Below, one piece after another: positions 61,101 to 63,416 of a DNA stretch of 64,000 nt. Every line of letters begins with the position of its first letter. The first letter of the stretch is position 1. The position numbers and the translations under genes were made by a program. Source of the stretch: Cricetomys ansorgei (Eukaryota > Chordata > Mammalia > Rodentia > Nesomyidae); the NCBI GenBank assembly GCA_026225945.1, contig JAMJFZ010001133.1, positions 18,913,001 to 18,977,000 of the forward strand, in the 5' to 3' direction. Under the pieces are notes generated by a model that made no database searches, was not told the origin of the DNA, and saw only the letters and a program-made list of their open reading frames with translations.

Positions 61101-61523
61101 CTGCCAGCCGAAGCTTCTGCCACACAAGTTCCCCCACACTTACCTCGGAATAGCACCATGATGCAAGCAGTGAAGACCACGTCTAGACAGAAGTCTCCAC
61201 TCCTGAACCAGCCAGTCCCTGAGCTCAGCCACAGCAGTCTGATTGCTAGCCAGAGCCCTTTCAGAGCCCCAGGGAGCCTGGCAACCACAGCTGGCACATC
61301 CCTCCCAAGTGTTGACCTGCTCCAGACACTCAGGTTGACTCCACAGCATGACCAAATACAGGCACAGCCGTTTGGAAAAGGTGCAATGGCACCCAGCTTT
61401 TCTTCAGCTGCTGGCCAACTGGCCACCCCTGAGAGCTTCATAGAGTCTCCGTCTAAGACAGCAGCAGCAAGAGCAGCAACCTCGGCCTCCCTGAGCAAAA
61501 TGGTGCTTGCTCCAACCCTTCAG
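12072..61523 (+). CDS. Dcp1a: mRNA-decapping enzyme 1A, 5' part (exons 1-7, residues 1-462, 3' end outside window)
   Basis: Cofactor that activates the DCP2 decapping enzyme, which removes the 5' cap of deadenylated mRNAs before 5'-3' decay in cytoplasmic P-bodies. Seven exons join with no frame break: 135+41+128+67+139+114+762 nt = 1386 nt = 462 codons. The product starts MESLSRAGQEMSLAALKQHD and follows the human DCP1A sequence, as I remember it, closely throughout. Residues 1 to about 130 form the EVH1-type DCP1 domain, ending in the conserved YSIWFYDKNDCHRIAKLM stretch. Residues 213-228 hold the conserved HLTVEELFG motif; the rest is Ser/Pro/Thr-rich and probably disordered. Human DCP1A is 582 residues, so about 120 residues, including the C-terminal trimerization domain, lie to the right of position 64000. 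Every intron is GT-AG and no stop or frameshift is seen, so this is a live gene and not a retrocopy. DCP1B is the paralogue, but residue identity favours DCP1A. Confidence 0.98.
13921..14000 (-). repeat. ID/B4-type SINE
   Basis: CAGGGCCTCATGATGCTAAG and CAAGCACTGCACTTCTACGC are an ID body in reverse orientation. Confidence 0.65.
14219..14282 (+). repeat. ID-like relic
   Basis: GGGTTAGGGATTGAGCTTAG resembles the start of an ID element; no clear 3' half. Confidence 0.45.
14301..14520 (+). repeat. B2/B3 SINE
   Basis: GGGGCTGGAGAGATCCCTCA head, GAGGACCTGGGTTCAATCCC, CACATGGTGGCTCATATCC and the 3' block ending in AT-rich sequence. Confidence 0.9.
14704..14925 (+). repeat. Composite SINE (B3/B4-like)
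   Basis: GCTAAGGAGATAGCTCAGTG head, ATAATCCAACACTGGGGAAG block and a GAGACCCTGAGTCAAAAAAA end. Confidence 0.7.
15104..15144 (+). CDS. Dcp1a: Dcp1a coding exon 2 (residues 46-59)
   Basis: A 41-nt mini exon encoding EKTDIEGTLFVYR plus two bases of the next Arg codon. The acceptor is TTACAG ending at 15103 and the donor is GTAAGT at 15145. The sequence matches the EVH1 strand that follows KANQW in the human protein. It is not a multiple of three, so skipping it would shift the frame. Confidence 0.97.
15455..15605 (-). repeat. B2 SINE
   Basis: CTTAACTGCTGAGCCATCTC then TCCAGCCCC at the right end, with CCTGGAACTGGAGTTATAGC at the left, is a B2 in reverse orientation. Confidence 0.93.
15750..15910 (-). 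repeat. B1 SINE
   Basis: T-rich tail, AAGGTTTCTCTGTTGTAACT, GAGATCCACCTGCCTCTGCC and GTGCTGGGATTAAAGACGTG define a full-length inverted B1. Confidence 0.95.
16190..16310 (+). repeat. B1 SINE with internal deletion
   Basis: GGTGGTGGTAGTACATGCCT runs directly into GGTGGATCTCTGAGTTCAAG, so the block carrying ATCCCAGCACTC is missing. Confidence 0.85.
17481..17576 (-). repeat. ID SINE
   Basis: A T23 tail, then CAGGACTTTGCTCATGCTAG and ACCACTAAGCTATATCCCCA: an inverted ID element with a long oligo-A tail, so fairly young. Confidence 0.9.
17715..17842 (+). CDS. Dcp1a: Dcp1a coding exon 3 (residues 59-102)
   Basis: Encodes the core of the EVH1 domain (SASPYHGFTIVNRLNMHNLV, then EPVNKDLEFQLHEPFLLYRNAS). 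The acceptor AAG ends at 17714 and the donor is GTGAGT at 17843. The exon ends with one base of a Leu codon completed by exon 4. It is followed by a 20.3-kb intron. Confidence 0.97.
17978..18132 (-). repeat. B1 SINE
   Basis: GACAGGATTTCTCTGTTATA, CAGAGATCCACCTGCCTCTG and GGGATTAAAGGCCACCACCG; full-length and inverted, just after exon 3. Confidence 0.93.
18140..18340 (-). repeat. B3/B2-like SINE
   Basis: GGAAGTCAGAGGACAACTTT and CACCATCTCTAGCCCC mark an inverted tRNA-derived SINE directly next to an inverted B1. Confidence 0.75.
19178..19266 (+). repeat. ID relic with (CA)n tail
   Basis: TATAGTTCAGTGGTAGGATT and CGGGTTAAATCTCCAGCA are ID-like. The tail has turned into a CA microsatellite (19231-19266). 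Confidence 0.7.
19617..19768 (-). repeat. B1 SINE
   Basis: GAGACAGGATTTCTCTGTTG, GTAGACCAGGCTGGCCTCAA and GTGCTGGGATCAAAGGCTTG; inverted. Confidence 0.92.
20050..20198 (+). repeat. B1 SINE
   Basis: TTATTCCTAGCACTCAGGGG, GGCCAGCCAAGGCTACATTG and a GAAACCCTGTCTTTAAAAAA tail. Confidence 0.88.
21295..21485 (+). mobile_element. MER5A-like hAT DNA transposon relic
   Basis: CAGTGCTGTCTGATGGAACT at the left, TGCAATGATGGAAGGCTTCT and a CCATATGTGACTGACTACCG block match MER5A, a non-autonomous hAT-Charlie element shared by placental mammals. Confidence 0.75.
22013..22092 (-). repeat. ID/B4-type SINE
   Basis: GTGCCTTTCACATGCTAAGC and CCACTAAGCTGTACCC are an inverted ID-type body. Confidence 0.65.
22165..22180. 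repeat. (AT)n tract
   Basis: A short run of alternating A and T. Confidence 0.8.
22245..22322 (-). repeat. ID/B4-type SINE
   Basis: TTGAACCCAGGGCTTTGTAC and ACCACTGAGCTACATCCCAG; inverted ID element. Confidence 0.8.
22335..22665 (-). repeat. B1/B4 SINE split by a URR1 element
   Basis: GAAACAAGGTCTTTCGTAGT...GTATGGCCTTGAACTG on the left and ACTGGAATTATAGGTATGCT on the right are two halves of an inverted B1-type SINE. The DNA transposon at about 22400-22627 separates them. Confidence 0.7.
22400..22627. mobile_element. URR1-like hAT-Charlie MITE
   Basis: TAATGCTGTGACCCTTTAAT, ATTGCTACTTCATAACTGTA and a GACCCACAGGTTGAGAACTG end match the rodent URR1 family, a non-autonomous DNA transposon. It is inserted inside an older SINE. 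Confidence 0.85.
23360..23915 (+). mobile_element. Old L1 (L1M-like) relic
   Basis: GAAATTATGATGGAGAACTT followed by TCCAGAATCTATAAAAGATG, and later ACAGAAGGAACCAAAGGCAA, resemble the ORF1 end of old mammalian L1 elements. All frames are broken. Confidence 0.5.
23985..24145 (+). mobile_element. MER5A-like DNA transposon relic
   Basis: GAGCCACCAGCCATGTGTGG, an expanded GGTGCT triplet run, then TTTTAATTACCAATCC and CAATTAATTTAAAC follow the order of MER5A. Confidence 0.65.
24238..24430 (+). repeat. B2/B3 SINE
   Basis: CCTGGAGAGATGGCTCAGCA head and a CCAGGAGGATCCCATACTTC block. The tail merges into an AT-rich stretch. Confidence 0.85.
24435..24459. repeat. AT-rich perfect palindrome
   Basis: An 11-bp perfect stem (24435-24445 with 24449-24459) around a 3-base loop GCA. 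Confidence 0.85.
24714..24840 (+). repeat. B1/B4-type SINE
   Basis: ACCAGGCATGGGAACTCTCA and AATTCCAGCACTCCGGGAGG, ending GAAACCCTGTTTCTAAAG; diverged. Confidence 0.7.
24851..24958 (+). repeat. B1 SINE with internal deletion
   Basis: GTGGTGGTATACGCCTTTAT, GAGGCAGGTGGATCTCTGAG and ATGACAGCCAGGGCTACATA, with an (AAAT)n tail that leads into a purine-rich tract to about 25,050. Confidence 0.85.
25130..25207 (+). repeat. ID/B4-type SINE
   Basis: GTGATAGAGCAGTTATGTAA and GTTTGATTCTTAGCACCAC with an A-rich tail. Confidence 0.65.
26634..26765 (+). repeat. B1/B4-type SINE
   Basis: GCAGTGATGGCTCATGCCTG and ATTCCTAGCATGCTGGAGGC; diverged copy. Confidence 0.65.
26778..26827. repeat. (CA)n microsatellite
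   Basis: About 24 CA units with one AT interruption near its start. Confidence 0.97.
27547..27701 (-). other. Unassigned exon-like open stretch, antisense to Dcp1a
   Basis: On the minus strand an acceptor (CTTTTCACTTGGCAG) precedes 155 bases that are open in one frame and end at a canonical donor, ACAG|GTGAGT (donor bases 27546-27541). The translation includes SREADARYKGKVVSEVETEE followed by DFPQAFTG, which has a charged, protein-like composition. I do not recognise the protein and know of no gene nested in DCP1A. It could be an exon of an unannotated antisense gene, a relic of a dead gene, or chance. Confidence 0.3.
27702..28810. other. Intron 3 stretch without recognised repeats
   Basis: Unusually low in repeats compared with its surroundings. 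It is moderately GC-rich at 27,980-28,230 and lies directly upstream, on the minus strand, of the exon-like stretch at 27547-27701. No gene is supported. Confidence 0.5.
28815..29000 (-). repeat. B4-type SINE
   Basis: ATCCCAGGCTGGCCTTGAAA (B1-like) followed by GCATGCTAAGCGAGCACCCT and ACCAACTGAGCTATC (ID-like) is the ID+B1 structure of B4, inverted. Confidence 0.75.
30097..30296 (-). repeat. B2/B3 SINE
   Basis: GGGGCCCCTGGAACTTGAGT and ACCAAGTCATCTCTCCAGC; inverted. Confidence 0.85.
30332..30425 (-). repeat. ID/B4-type SINE
   Basis: AGGAATTGAACCCAGGAAAT and CCACTGAACTACATCTCCAG; inverted. Confidence 0.8.
30450..30690 (-). repeat. B3-like SINE with internal purine tract
   Basis: GAGTTAGGTCATTAGGCTTG and CTGAACCATCTCTGTAATCC are an inverted tRNA-derived SINE. 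A GAGAGAAAGAAAGAAAGG-type tract (about 30489-30545) sits in its tail. Confidence 0.65.
32752..32926 (+). repeat. B2/B3 SINE
   Basis: GGGAGCTAGAGAGATGGCTC head, TCAATTCCCAGCACTCATGT and an (AAAT)n tail. Confidence 0.9.
32930..33045 (-). repeat. B1/B4-type SINE
   Basis: TCAAACTTGATCCTCCTGCC and TGCCATGATCACACCTGGCT; inverted, head-to-tail with the preceding SINE. Confidence 0.65.
33289..33392 (+). repeat. B1 SINE fragment
   Basis: AGCCAGGTGTGATGGTTTGT and TGAGGCTAGTCTGGGATACA with an AAAAAAC tail; much of the middle is missing. Confidence 0.65.
33491..33693 (-). repeat. B1 SINE with an internal insertion
   Basis: ATAGGGTTTCTCTGTTGTAA, then about 30 extra bases (CTAAGTAAGACCAGGCTCTT) before GACCAGACTGGCATCGAACT, and an ordinary B1 end ACCACCGCCCAGCT; inverted. 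Confidence 0.88.
33777..33908 (+). repeat. B1 SINE
   Basis: CCAGGGGTGGTGGTACACAC, CTCTGGAGACAGAGGCAGAA and TTCCAGGACAGCCAGTGCTA. Confidence 0.9.
33936..34112 (+). repeat. B3-like SINE with (TA)n tail
   Basis: GGGCTGGCAAGATGACTCAA head and GTTGTCCTCTGACCTCTATA block. The tail is a TA microsatellite (34083-34112). Confidence 0.78.
34767..34893 (+). repeat. B1 SINE
   Basis: AACCAAGCGTACTGGCAAAT, GATCCCAGCACTTGGGAAAT, AAGGCCAGCCTGGACTATAA and an A-rich tail. Confidence 0.88.
35055..35175 (+). repeat. B1 SINE in the L1 relic
   Basis: GGTTGGGCATATTGCCACAG, GAGTTCCAGGTAGCATAGGC and GAGGCCCAGTCTCAAAGAAC. The inverted-duplication boundary (35084) lies inside it. Confidence 0.7.
35084..35790 (+). 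repeat. Left arm of intronic inverted duplication
   Basis: Reverse complement of 41081-41414 joined to 42758-43151. The inner part, 35084 to about 35447, differs from its partner at only a handful of positions. The outer part, from about 35450 to 35790, is only about 80% identical by eye and includes the shared B1 at the same site. Confidence 0.93.
35645..35795 (+). repeat. B1 SINE with 24-bp deletion
   Basis: GGCAGTGGTGGTACATACCT to an (AAAAC)n tail. The block between GGAGACAGAG and TTCAAGGCCAG is missing. The partner B1 in the other arm retains that block. Confidence 0.93.
36380..36458 (+). repeat. ID/B4-type SINE
   Basis: GGCTGGGAAATGTAGTACAG and GATTTGATCCTAGTACTGCG; ID-like element in the L1 relic. 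Confidence 0.65.
36608..36679. repeat. (AAAT)n then (ATGG)n microsatellite
   Basis: About five AAAT units followed by about ten ATGG units and two ATAG units. Confidence 0.95.
36964..37200 (+). mobile_element. MaLR-type LTR fragment (MT/ORR1-like)
   Basis: GTTAGTATTGATTGTCAATC, TAGGTTAATTGGTGTGG and CTTCCTGACTGTGGGTACAA resemble rodent MaLR LTRs. The end is truncated. Confidence 0.6.
37692..37762. repeat. (GT)n/(GA)n low-complexity tract
   Basis: GT repeats passing into GAGAGG and GGGGGA repeats. Confidence 0.9.
37764..37935 (-). repeat. B4-type SINE
   Basis: CACCACTGAGCTTTATCCCC (ID-like) precedes TTTCCCAGGCTGGCTCTGAA and CTTCCAGAGTAGCTGAGATT (B1-like). It lies about 180 bp before exon 4. 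Confidence 0.75.
38118..38184 (+). CDS. Dcp1a: Dcp1a coding exon 4 (residues 102-124)
   Basis: A 67-nt exon encoding LSIYSIWFYDKNDCHRIAKL and then MAD. This is the C-terminal strand and helix of the EVH1 domain, with the conserved Trp-Phe-Tyr cluster. The acceptor follows a strong CT-rich tract and ends CAAG at 38117; the donor is GTAAGT at 38185. The last Asp codon is split and completed by exon 5. Confidence 0.97.
39917..40030 (+). repeat. B1-like relic
   Basis: CATCCCAGCATGTAGATGCT and GTGAGTTCAAGATCAGCCAG; poorly preserved. Confidence 0.5.
40330..40398 (+). repeat. ID-like relic
   Basis: GGGCTTAGTCTAGTCTCCAG then CACCACAATAAATAAAG; only the 3' part is recognisable. Confidence 0.4.
41081..41250 (-). 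repeat. B1 SINE in the right arm
   Basis: CAAGACAGGGTTTCTCTATA, GTCCACCTGCCTCTGCCTCC and GCATGCACCACTACTCCCCA. It ends at the same base as the B1 of the left arm (CCAGTATACATTTT junction), so the two are one insertion copied with the arm. Confidence 0.93.
41415..42751 (-). mobile_element. Solo LTR, probably class II (ERVK-like), 1337 bp
   Basis: TG...CA ends and a 6-bp target duplication with one mismatch (CTTTTC at 41409, CCTTTC at 42752). Read on the minus strand it has a TATA-like box near 41950 and an AATAAA signal at 41556-41551. Removing it restores the alignment of the two arms exactly. No internal gag/pol/env is present. Family name unknown. Confidence 0.85.
43371..43768 (-). mobile_element. 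ORR1-type MaLR LTR
   Basis: Starts TGTTAGAGTTTTATTGCTGT, then GAAGAGACACCATAACCAGG, AACTCTTATAAAGGAAAACA, GAGCTGAGAGTTCTACATAT and CTCCTAATAGTGCCACTCCC, ending CAAGCCACCACA. This is the reverse of the ORR1 consensus as I recall it. Confidence 0.85.
44378..44560 (+). repeat. Composite SINE (B3/B4-like)
   Basis: GGCTTGGGGATTTGGCTTAG head and GAGCTCACTGACCAGTTTAG block. Confidence 0.65.
44562..44660 (+). repeat. B1-like fragment
   Basis: TATAGCCCAGTCAGAAGCAA and TTTCAGTCCAGCCAGGGCTA with an A-rich end. Confidence 0.55.
44668..44880 (+). repeat. B2/B3 SINE
   Basis: AGCCAGAGAGACGACTAGGT head, AGCTCCCAGCTGTTTGTAAC and the GGCCTCTGGGCACCAGGTAC block. Confidence 0.82.
45053..45093. repeat. C-rich/A-rich low-complexity tract
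   Basis: Runs of C with interruptions, then eleven A. Confidence 0.9.
45165..45395 (-). repeat. Composite SINE (B3/B4-like)
   Basis: GTTTGTGTGTGTGTAGATCA, GAGACTGGTCTCACTGGCCT and GCTGGCTGGCCAGTGAGTCC; inverted. Confidence 0.65.
45410..45712 (-). repeat. Composite SINE (B3/B4-like), near full length
   Basis: ACCAGAGGCTGATGTCAGGT, GGCTGGCCAGTGGATCCCAG, GGTGCTGGAGATCCGCACCC and CAACTGAGCCAGCTGCCATC give the whole element in reverse, about 300 bases. Confidence 0.75.
46805..46943 (+). CDS. Dcp1a: Dcp1a coding exon 5 (residues 124-170)
   Basis: Encodes VVEEETRRSQQAARDKQSPS, then the NGCSDQRPIDILEMLSRAKDEYER segment. It closes the EVH1 helix and carries the short conserved helix IDILEMLSRAKDEYE that follows it. 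The acceptor is TATAG ending at 46804 and the donor is GTAAGC at 46944. It ends in phase 0, which lets exon 6 be skipped without a frameshift. Confidence 0.97.
47459..47603 (-). repeat. B1 SINE
   Basis: GTATAGGCCAGGATGGCTTT and TTCCTGCCTCTGCCTCTTGA; inverted and diverged. Confidence 0.75.
47812..47912 (+). repeat. B1/B4-type SINE
   Basis: CTGGCCGTGATGCATGGGAG and GAGACCCTGTCTCAGAAAAA; partly deleted. Confidence 0.65.
47915..48130 (+). repeat. B2/B3-like SINE
   Basis: ACAACCTGAGTTTTATCTCT, CTTGTCCTCTGACTTCCACA and an AATAAA-rich tail. Confidence 0.7.
48138..48228 (+). repeat. B1-type fragment
   Basis: GGAATGGTGGTTCATACCTG and CATTCGGGAGACAGGAAGAC, ending in C and A runs. Confidence 0.65.
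48669..48862 (+). repeat. B2/B3 SINE
   Basis: GGTGGCTGGTGAGAGGTCTC head, GATCCAAGTTTAGTTCTCGC and a CACAGTGCACATACATACAC end. Confidence 0.8.
48888..49095 (+). repeat. B2/B3 SINE
   Basis: GGGGCTGGAGAGATAGATGG head, GCAGTTAAGAGCACTTGTTG, a full 3' part and an A-rich tail. Confidence 0.92.
49993..50063. repeat. Pyrimidine-rich tract
   Basis: CT-rich run (CTTCT and TTTCC words) in front of an inverted SINE. Confidence 0.85.
50064..50157 (-). repeat. B1/B4-type SINE
   Basis: TCACTCTGTCAAACAGGCTG and TCCCTCAGCCTCCTGATTAC; inverted and diverged. Confidence 0.6.
50979..51121 (-). repeat. B1 SINE
   Basis: T10, GAGACAAGGTTTCACCCGGT, GAGATCCACCTGCCCCTGCT and GTGCTGGGATTAAAAGGTGT; inverted. Confidence 0.92.
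51255..51332 (-). repeat. B4-like relic
   Basis: CCAAGGTTGACCTTGAACTT and ACTGGGGATTGAACCTCC; inverted fragment. Confidence 0.5.
51939..52077 (+). repeat. B1/B4-type SINE
   Basis: AGGCATAGCAGCACATGCCT, TTATCCCAGCTCTTGGGAAG and a GTTTGTTTGTTTG end. Confidence 0.72.
52218..53633 (+). repeat. B2 SINE split by a solo LTR
   Basis: The left piece (52218-52272) is GGGAGCTGGAGAGATGGCTC and on to TCTAGAGGTC. The right piece (53469-53633) continues GAGGTCCTGAGTTCAATTCC and ends in an A-rich tail. The B2 has a perfect 14-bp target duplication AAGAAAATTACTTT (52204-52217 and 53634-53647). Confidence 0.95.
52273..53468 (-). mobile_element. Solo LTR, probably class II (ERVK-like), 1196 bp
   Basis: TG...CA ends and a perfect 6-bp target duplication GAGGTC (52267-52272 and 53469-53474) inside a B2. 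Read on the minus strand it has ATTAAA at 52460-52455 and then GAGGCTCTCTTGCGTGTCAT, ending GGACTTGACCCCCGCA, which is the style of a class II R-U5. No internal retroviral genes are present. Family unknown; not obviously the same as the LTR at 41415. Confidence 0.9.
53856..53937 (-). repeat. ID SINE
   Basis: GAACTCAGGACCTTGGGCAT, GCTAGGCAAGCACTCCACCA and ATCCACATCCCCAACC; inverted. Confidence 0.88.
54137..54385 (+). repeat. Composite SINE (B3/B4-like)
   Basis: GGGCTGGGGAGATGCTTCAG head, GACTCCTAGAACCCATG and a GGGCCTTCACATGCACACAT end. Confidence 0.75.
54425..54532 (+). repeat. B1/B4-type SINE
   Basis: TGTAACCTCAGGACTTGGAG and AGCAAGACTGTCTCAAAAAG with an A-rich tail. Confidence 0.65.
54665..54930 (+). 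repeat. Composite SINE (B3/B4-like)
   Basis: ATGAAGAGACCACTCTGTTT head, CCGTCACTCATATAAAAAGC, CCAGCCAGTTTAGCCAAAAC and a GAGAGCCTGTCTCAAGGG block. Confidence 0.7.
54970..55075 (+). repeat. B1 SINE, truncated
   Basis: ATTAATCCCAGCACTCAGGA and GAGGCCAGCCTGGTCTACAA; 5' and 3' ends missing. Confidence 0.85.
55092..55295 (+). repeat. B2/B3 SINE
   Basis: TGTGCTGGAGAGATGGCTTA head, ACCAGTTCAGTTCCCGATAC and a TAAAAATCTTTAAG tail. Confidence 0.9.
55873..55986 (+). CDS. Dcp1a: Dcp1a coding exon 6 (residues 171-208), likely cassette exon
   Basis: A 114-nt exon (38 codons, phase 0 at both ends) encoding NQMGGSNVSSPGLQPSTQLS and then NLGSTETLEETSSGLQDK, a Ser/Thr-rich linker. The acceptor CCCAAG is normal, but the donor is GTTCGT at 55987, far from the GTRAGT consensus. 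Human DCP1A has, as I recall, a second isoform missing exactly residues 171-208. The weak donor and the frame-neutral length fit alternative skipping here too. Confidence 0.96.
56185..56490 (+). repeat. L2-like relic
   Basis: A CT-rich series of motifs in L2 order: GCTGCCTTCTCTGTGCTCAG, ACTGCTCTGCTTTTACAACC, CTTGCAATACTTTCTTCCCC and GCCTCCATTTAGTTAGGGCC. It is an ancient mammalian LINE fragment about 200 bp after exon 6. Confidence 0.55.
56571..56710 (-). repeat. B1 SINE with long T tract
   Basis: About 23 T, GAGACAGTTTCACTGTGTAG, GGCCTGGAACTAGCTATATA and GTGCTGGGATTAAAGGAATG; inverted. Confidence 0.92.
56930..57025 (+). repeat. B1/B4-type fragment
   Basis: AGCCAGATATGGTAGTACAT and GAGGTCATGAGTTTGAGGGC; middle deleted. 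Confidence 0.6.
57400..57513 (-). repeat. B1 SINE
   Basis: TTTGAGACAAGGTCTCTGTA, CTCACAGAGATCTGCCTGCC and GCCACTATGCCCAGCC; inverted, inside an L1M relic. Confidence 0.88.
57697..57755 (-). repeat. ID SINE fragment
   Basis: GGTTTGAACCCATGCATGCT and CAGATCAGCATCCCAGCCC; inverted, inside the same L1M relic. Confidence 0.7.
58272..58412 (-). repeat. B1/B4-type SINE
   Basis: TTTGAGACAGTCTCATGTAG, CCAGGCTGTCCTCAAACCTC and CCGAGATTACAGGCATGTAC; inverted. Confidence 0.78.
58840..59110 (+). repeat. Composite SINE (B3/B4-like), near full length
   Basis: GAGACGATTCAGTCAGTCCA head, CAAGTTCGGATCCCCTTCAC, GGCCAGCCAGTCTAGCTGAA and a CATCTGGCCTCCACTACATG block. Confidence 0.75.
59615..59725 (-). repeat. 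B1/B4-type SINE
   Basis: CACACTATGTAGCCTAGGTT and TCCTGGGATTGCAGGCATGA; inverted. Confidence 0.68.
59799..59875 (+). repeat. B1 fragment
   Basis: GAGCTCAAGGCCAGCCTGGA then ATACATCTCAAAAAATAC. Confidence 0.65.
60296..60336 (-). repeat. ID relic
   Basis: GTGCTAGGTAAAAGTTCTAC then CACTGAGCTACTTAACCC; short inverted fragment. Confidence 0.6.
60762..61523 (+). CDS. Dcp1a: Dcp1a coding exon 7 (residues 209-462)
   Basis: A long 762-nt exon. Residues 213-228 (GHKHLTVEELFGTSLP) match the short motif conserved after the EVH1 domain in metazoan DCP1 proteins. The remainder is a Ser/Pro/Ala/Thr-rich low-complexity region expected to be disordered. TIPLSPVLSP places Ser-Pro sites at residues 315 and 319, the same numbers as in human DCP1A, where Ser315 is a reported JNK/ERK target. 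The acceptor is TTTTTCAG ending at 60761. The donor is GTAATG at 61524, phase 0. Read-through would add 17 residues before a stop at 61575. Confidence 0.96.
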
Positions 61524-61590
61524 GTAATGGCAAGAGGAGGAGGGTGTGACTACAAAAGCCTCGGTTTTAAGGAATAGGAAACAGTTTTTG

Positions 61591-61596
<6 letters not shown>

Positions 61597-61630
<34 letters not shown>

Positions 61631-61641
61631 TGTGTGTGTGT
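61597..61641. repeat. (GT)n microsatellite
   Basis: About 21 GT units with one GA interruption, about 75 bp after the exon 7 donor. Confidence 0.97.
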
Positions 61642-61725
61642 TTTGAGATAGAATCTTGATATATAAACCAGGCTGGCCTCAAACTCACAGAGCCCCTCCT
61701 TGATTAAAAGCATGCACCATATCTG
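61642..61725 (-). repeat. B1 SINE fragment
   Basis: TTTTGAGATAGAATCTTGAT, CCAGGCTGGCCTCAAACTCA and GATTAAAAGCATGCACCATA; inverted with an internal deletion. Confidence 0.75.
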
Positions 61726-61968
61726 GTCCAAAACAAAATAATTCTTAAAAGTTGTCTGTTTGAACTATATCAAGGCCAGCTTGGTGTCACAGTATTGTAA
61801 TAGTATCTGGAAGGCTGGAAAATTAATTCAAGGTCAGCCTGGACTATTTAGTGAAACTATCTCAAAATAAGAAAAGAGAGGTAAGAAAAAGTATACTGAA
61901 AAAGGGGTAACCTAGTCATAATTAGTAAATGGTCTTGTTGTTTAATTGTGCTTTCCAAAATCACTTGC

Positions 61969-62065
61969 TGGGCATGGTAGCTTCCGCCTTCAATCCCAGC
62001 ACTCAGGAGGCAGACATGGGCAGATCTCTGAGTTTGAGACAGCCTAGTCTACATAAGCTAAGATG
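61969..62065 (+). repeat. B1 SINE
   Basis: CTGGGCATGGTAGCTTCCGC, CAATCCCAGCACTCAGGAGG and CAGCCTAGTCTACATAAGC; 3' third missing. Confidence 0.85.
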
Positions 62066-62416
62066 CTATATTTGTATTTTCTTACCCGGGTAGACAATTT
62101 AGTATCTTTTGATTTTACACAACAGTTCTAGGAATTCTCCTTTGCCTCAAACCTCAGAATTAAATAATTGCACACTCAGGTCCAACTCTCCTTCCTCAGT
62201 ACTCACGCCATCAAACTCCTGCTTTATGTCAGGGCTCCATAAGAAAATTCCAGGTCTAGAGGTACAGCTAGAATAAAGCTTCTATCTGAAGACTAGAAGT
62301 TAGCCCGGCCCTTCCTAGAGTTGGAAACAGTGTTTGAGTCGAGAAGACCTTGTTGAGAGGCCTGGAGATGAGAAGACTGTTGGTCCAGGTAGGCTCTAGT
62401 AGAGTGGAGAAAATGG

Positions 62417-62486
62417 CAGTGCAGCCCAGTGGCAAAGCACTTCTCTAATGTGCAAGGCCTGGGGTTGGTCCCCAGGATCACAGGTA
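62417..62486 (+). repeat. ID SINE
   Basis: GCAGCCCAGTGGCAAAGCAC and GGGGTTGGTCCCCAGGATCA; its tail has become a TGCG microsatellite. Confidence 0.78.
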
Positions 62487-62491
62487 GTGTA

Positions 62492-62531
62492 TGCGTGCGT
62501 GCGTGCGTGCGTGCGTGCGTGTGCGTGTGTG
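62492..62531. repeat. (TGCG)n microsatellite
   Basis: About seven TGCG units, then mixed TG repeats. It is strictly alternating purine-pyrimidine and CpG-rich. Confidence 0.97.
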
Positions 62532-62999
62532 GTCTGTAATTCAATTTGCTGTGGAAACAAACCTGGGCAAATGAGTACTGAGAGATGAACAAATTATAGT
62601 CAGGGAGTTTTGTTTTCAGATCTTGGGAAGACACTGAATGAATGTTCTGAATGAAGAGTGACTTGTTGGAAATGACAGGCCGTCAATTGCCAGGCAAGCT
62701 GATGGTCACGTGGGCCTGAGCAGTAGGGGCCCAGGTTGGGCTGTGTGGACGAGTGGGTTTGTAGCACATCCAGTCTGAGGCTTCATGGTAGATCGGTGTA
62801 GAGGGTAAAGGAGAGGTGGGCCTTCAAAGGAATTCACAAGTGGCAAGTTCACAAGTGAGAGAAGGAGTTGAGTTCAAGTGCGCCGTGTGGTCACCGCCGG
62901 AAGGGGGTGGTGCGTGCGCTGTGACTGCCGAGGGCATAAAAAGGAAGGGACGTTCTGCTTCGTGGGTATTCCGCTCGGTGGTAGGTGTCAGCCCTGAGG

Positions 63000-63130
63000 T
63001 GCTCCTGCTGCTTTTCTTTTGCTGTGATAAAATACCAAAAGAAGCATGGCAGAAAGTTTATTTGGGTTTCTGATTGCAGAGTGTGCCCACCACTCAGCTG
63101 AGCTGGAGGCAGCAGTCCTGCGCCTTCCTT
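63000..63130 (-). mobile_element. Possible MaLR LTR fragment
   Basis: CTTTTGCTGTGATAAAATAC and CATGGCAGAAAGTTTATTTG resemble the 3' end of an inverted MT/ORR1-type LTR. Confidence 0.4.
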
Positions 63131-63244
63131 CTCCACGTTCAGCCCTAAAAGACAGCGCTACATTGCTGCACGCTGCCCGGCAGAAACCACTTGTGTGTGT
63201 GAACATTCATTTAAATGGGATTAGCTAATTTTAAGATCTTGTTC

Positions 63245-63365
63245 TTACCTGGTATAGTGGCACACGCCTTCAGTCCCAGTAGGTGACCTGTGATTTCAAG
63301 TCCAGGCTGGTCTACATAGCCAGCTCCAGGCCGGCCCCAGCTATCCTGTCTCAAAGCAAAGAGAC
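63245..63365 (+). repeat. B1 SINE
   Basis: CTGGTATAGTGGCACACGCC and GTCCAGGCTGGTCTACATAG with a CTGTCTCAAAGCAAAG end. Confidence 0.82.
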
Positions 63366-63416
63366 CTTGGTCTACGTTTAGCTTGCTTGTGTTCACTGTG
63401 CAGCAGCAATTCTTTC

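Noticed and set aside
61064..61498. 144-residue minus-strand open frame opposite Dcp1a exon 7
   Set aside because: It is the shadow of a long, GC-balanced coding exon on the other strand. The plus frame clearly matches DCP1A.
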